A stretch of 64,000 nt of DNA from Pseudidiomarina marina (GTDB taxonomy: Bacteria; Pseudomonadota; Gammaproteobacteria; Enterobacterales; Alteromonadaceae), in NCBI RefSeq assembly GCF_003987045.1, contig NZ_PIPZ01000002.1:62001-126000 (forward strand), written 5' to 3'. The position numbers and the translations under genes are program-made. Of this stretch, positions 62,908 to 64,000 are shown piece by piece. The notes beneath the pieces were generated by a model that did not search any database, was not told the DNA's origin, and worked only from the letters and a program-made list of their open reading frames with translations. Positions within the stretch are counted from its first letter, which is position 1, and every line of letters begins with the position of its first letter.

Positions 62908-64000
62908 TAAATATTGCTCGCTTCAGTATGAAGCGCAGCACCACCAGTTGGATGCTGTTGCTAATTCTGTTTCTCGGTGGTTTGGTTGCTCTGCAAAATA
63001 TTGGGCGATTAGAAGATCCTGAGTTTACCTTAAAACAAGCAGTGGTAATTACTCAGTACCCAGGCGCCACTGCGCAGCAGGTAGAAGAAGAAGTCACCTA
63101 TCGGCTTGAAAATGCCATTCAAGAGCTGAGCTACGTTGACCATATTACCTCGGTATCGCAGCCGGGCTTAAGCCAAATCATGATTGAAATGCACAGTACG
63201 CTGCGCAAACATCAAATGCCGCAGGTGTGGGATGAATTGCGTCGCAAGGTGAATGATTCGCGCAAAACATTGCCGCCAGGTAGTGGCGAGCCGATGGTAA
63301 AAGATGACTTTGCCGATGTATACGGAATGACCTTTGCCATTAGCGGTGACGGTTATAGTTATCAAGATATTGCTGACTACACCGACTATTTGCGCCGTGA
63401 ACTGGTGCTAGTGAAAGGTGTTGGCAAGGTCATGGTGGCAGGCAAGCAGAACGAGCAGGTGATTGTTGAAGTGTCGCGCGAAAAACTGGCGAATTTTGGC
63501 ATCCCACCGCAACAACTGGTGAATTTACTGCAAACCCAAAATGCTGTGAGTGACGCCGGCCGCGTGCAAGTTGGTCAAGAGCGAATTCGGCTACAAACCA
63601 GTGGCGAGTTTGACAGTGTGGATGAACTGGCGAACTTGATGATTAGTAATCCTGGTGCCGAGGAACGCATTTTGTTGCGTGACGTGGCGACGGTAACTCG
63701 GGATTATCAAGAAATTCCAACCCATTTAGTGCGCTATAACGGACGTGACTCGTTGTGGCTTGCGCTGTCATTTGCTGAAGAGGTGAACGTGGTAGAGGTT
63801 GGCGCGCGAGTGATGGCGAAGCTTGAAGAGCTTCGCTTTGCGCAGCCGGTTGGTATGCAGGTTGATAAAATTTATGACCAACCGTCGGAAGTTGATAACT
63901 CGGTCAACAACTTCCTGATCAATCTCGCTGAAGCCGTTGTGATTGTCGTTATTGCGCTACTGTTAACCATGGGTCTGCGCTCTGGTGTGCTGATTGGTGG
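62904..64000 (+). CDS. RND efflux inner-membrane permease, truncated by window end
   Basis: GTG start 62904 overlaps the adaptor stop; AAGGAG lies 8 bases upstream. About 365 residues are visible: first membrane segment (STTSWMLLLILFLGGLVALQ), then RND porter domain with RLEDPEFTLKQAVVITQYPG and ATAQQVEEEV, YVDHITSVSQPGLSQIMIEM, DFADVYGMTFAISGDG, VRYNGRDSLWLALSFAEEVN, and the start of the second membrane bundle (VVIVVIALLLTMGLRSG). It belongs to the AcrB-like superfamily, nearest the TriC/VexH-type group by eye. It should continue for about 650 more residues. Confidence 0.93.
   Translation, partial: MINIARFSMKRSTTSWMLLLILFLGGLVALQNIGRLEDPEFTLKQAVVITQYPGATAQQVEEEVTYRLENAIQELSYVDHITSVSQPGLSQIMIEMHSTLRKHQMPQVWDELRRKVNDSRKTLPPGSGEPMVKDDFADVYGMTFAISGDGYSYQDIADYTDYLRRELVLVKGVGKVMVAGKQNEQVIVEVSREKLANFGIPPQQLVNLLQTQNAVSDAGRVQVGQERIRLQTSGEFDSVDELANLMISNPGAEERILLRDVATVTRDYQEIPTHLVRYNGRDSLWLALSFAEEVNVVEVGARVMAKLEELRFAQPVGMQVDKIYDQPSEVDNSVNNFLINLAEAVVIVVIALLLTMGLRSGVLIG

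Overview
The window is a gene-dense stretch of a gammaproteobacterial chromosome. Gene content and order (rppH-ptsP-lgt-thyA divergent from mutH, mdh divergent from argR, an rplU-rpmA-obgE run, rimK with a RimB-type partner, DUF3545, DUF2982, a free-standing Hpt protein beside arcA) point to a marine Alteromonadales bacterium, most plausibly Idiomarinaceae. That assignment is inference from protein resemblance; no database was searched. I see no rRNA, tRNA, CRISPR array, prophage or transposase gene.

Layout. 1-3.3 kb: suhB (cut by the left edge), DUF3545, ung and two glycosyltransferases. 3.4-8.5 kb: S9 peptidase, DUF1302 outer-membrane protein, secreted protein with a calcium-type Asp-rich loop. 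8.7-11.8 kb: etfBA, csdE/tcdA. 11.9-15.9 kb: an SH3-domain protein coupled to an unrecognised 603-residue membrane protein, then hipBA. 15.9-16.5 kb: a gene-poor, repeat-rich, AT-rich gap. 16.6-23.3 kb: rppH-ptsP-TSUP-lgt-thyA and mutH-DUF2982. 23.5-27.1 kb: RimB-like protease, rimK, aspartoacylase-like hydrolase, rsmC. 27.1-30 kb: a CHASE8-type sensor kinase, arcA and a separate Hpt protein. 30.1-35.8 kb: folE2, adenosine-kinase-like gene, ahcY, GNAT, FAD amine oxidase. 35.9-43.7 kb: NatAB-type ABC exporter with a peptidase, folA, obgE, rpmA, rplU, ispB. 43.8-49.7 kb: TonB receptor, rhombosortase-like protein, mdh, argR, DyP-type peroxidase. 49.9-57 kb: DUF885 lipoprotein, S41-like lipoprotein, and a five-gene envelope operon containing LpoB-like and YcfL-like lipoproteins. 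57.2-64 kb: acnB, a small secreted protein, a LysR regulator and an RND efflux operon cut by the right edge.

Functional links: ahcY and the adenosine kinase form a SAH-to-AMP/homocysteine route; EtfAB passes electrons from dehydrogenases; Mdh and AcnB are TCA enzymes of the type ArcA controls in other bacteria; ThyA and FolA/FolE2 share folate; suhB, obgE, rsmC and RimK all act on ribosomes or translation.

The most unusual content is between the genes. Three families of short repeats recur: (1) GTAG-headed REP-like double hairpins, whose TAG is the stop codon of the adjoining gene at eight loci; (2) about 150-bp elements bounded by inverted arrays of the heptamer TTATTCG; (3) about 50-140-bp elements bounded by inverted arrays of a GATATTA heptamer. 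Families 2 and 3 share outer ends (AAAGCG / CGCTTTT) and form a hybrid at one place. Family 1 and 2 copies have been translated into the C-termini of two proteins.
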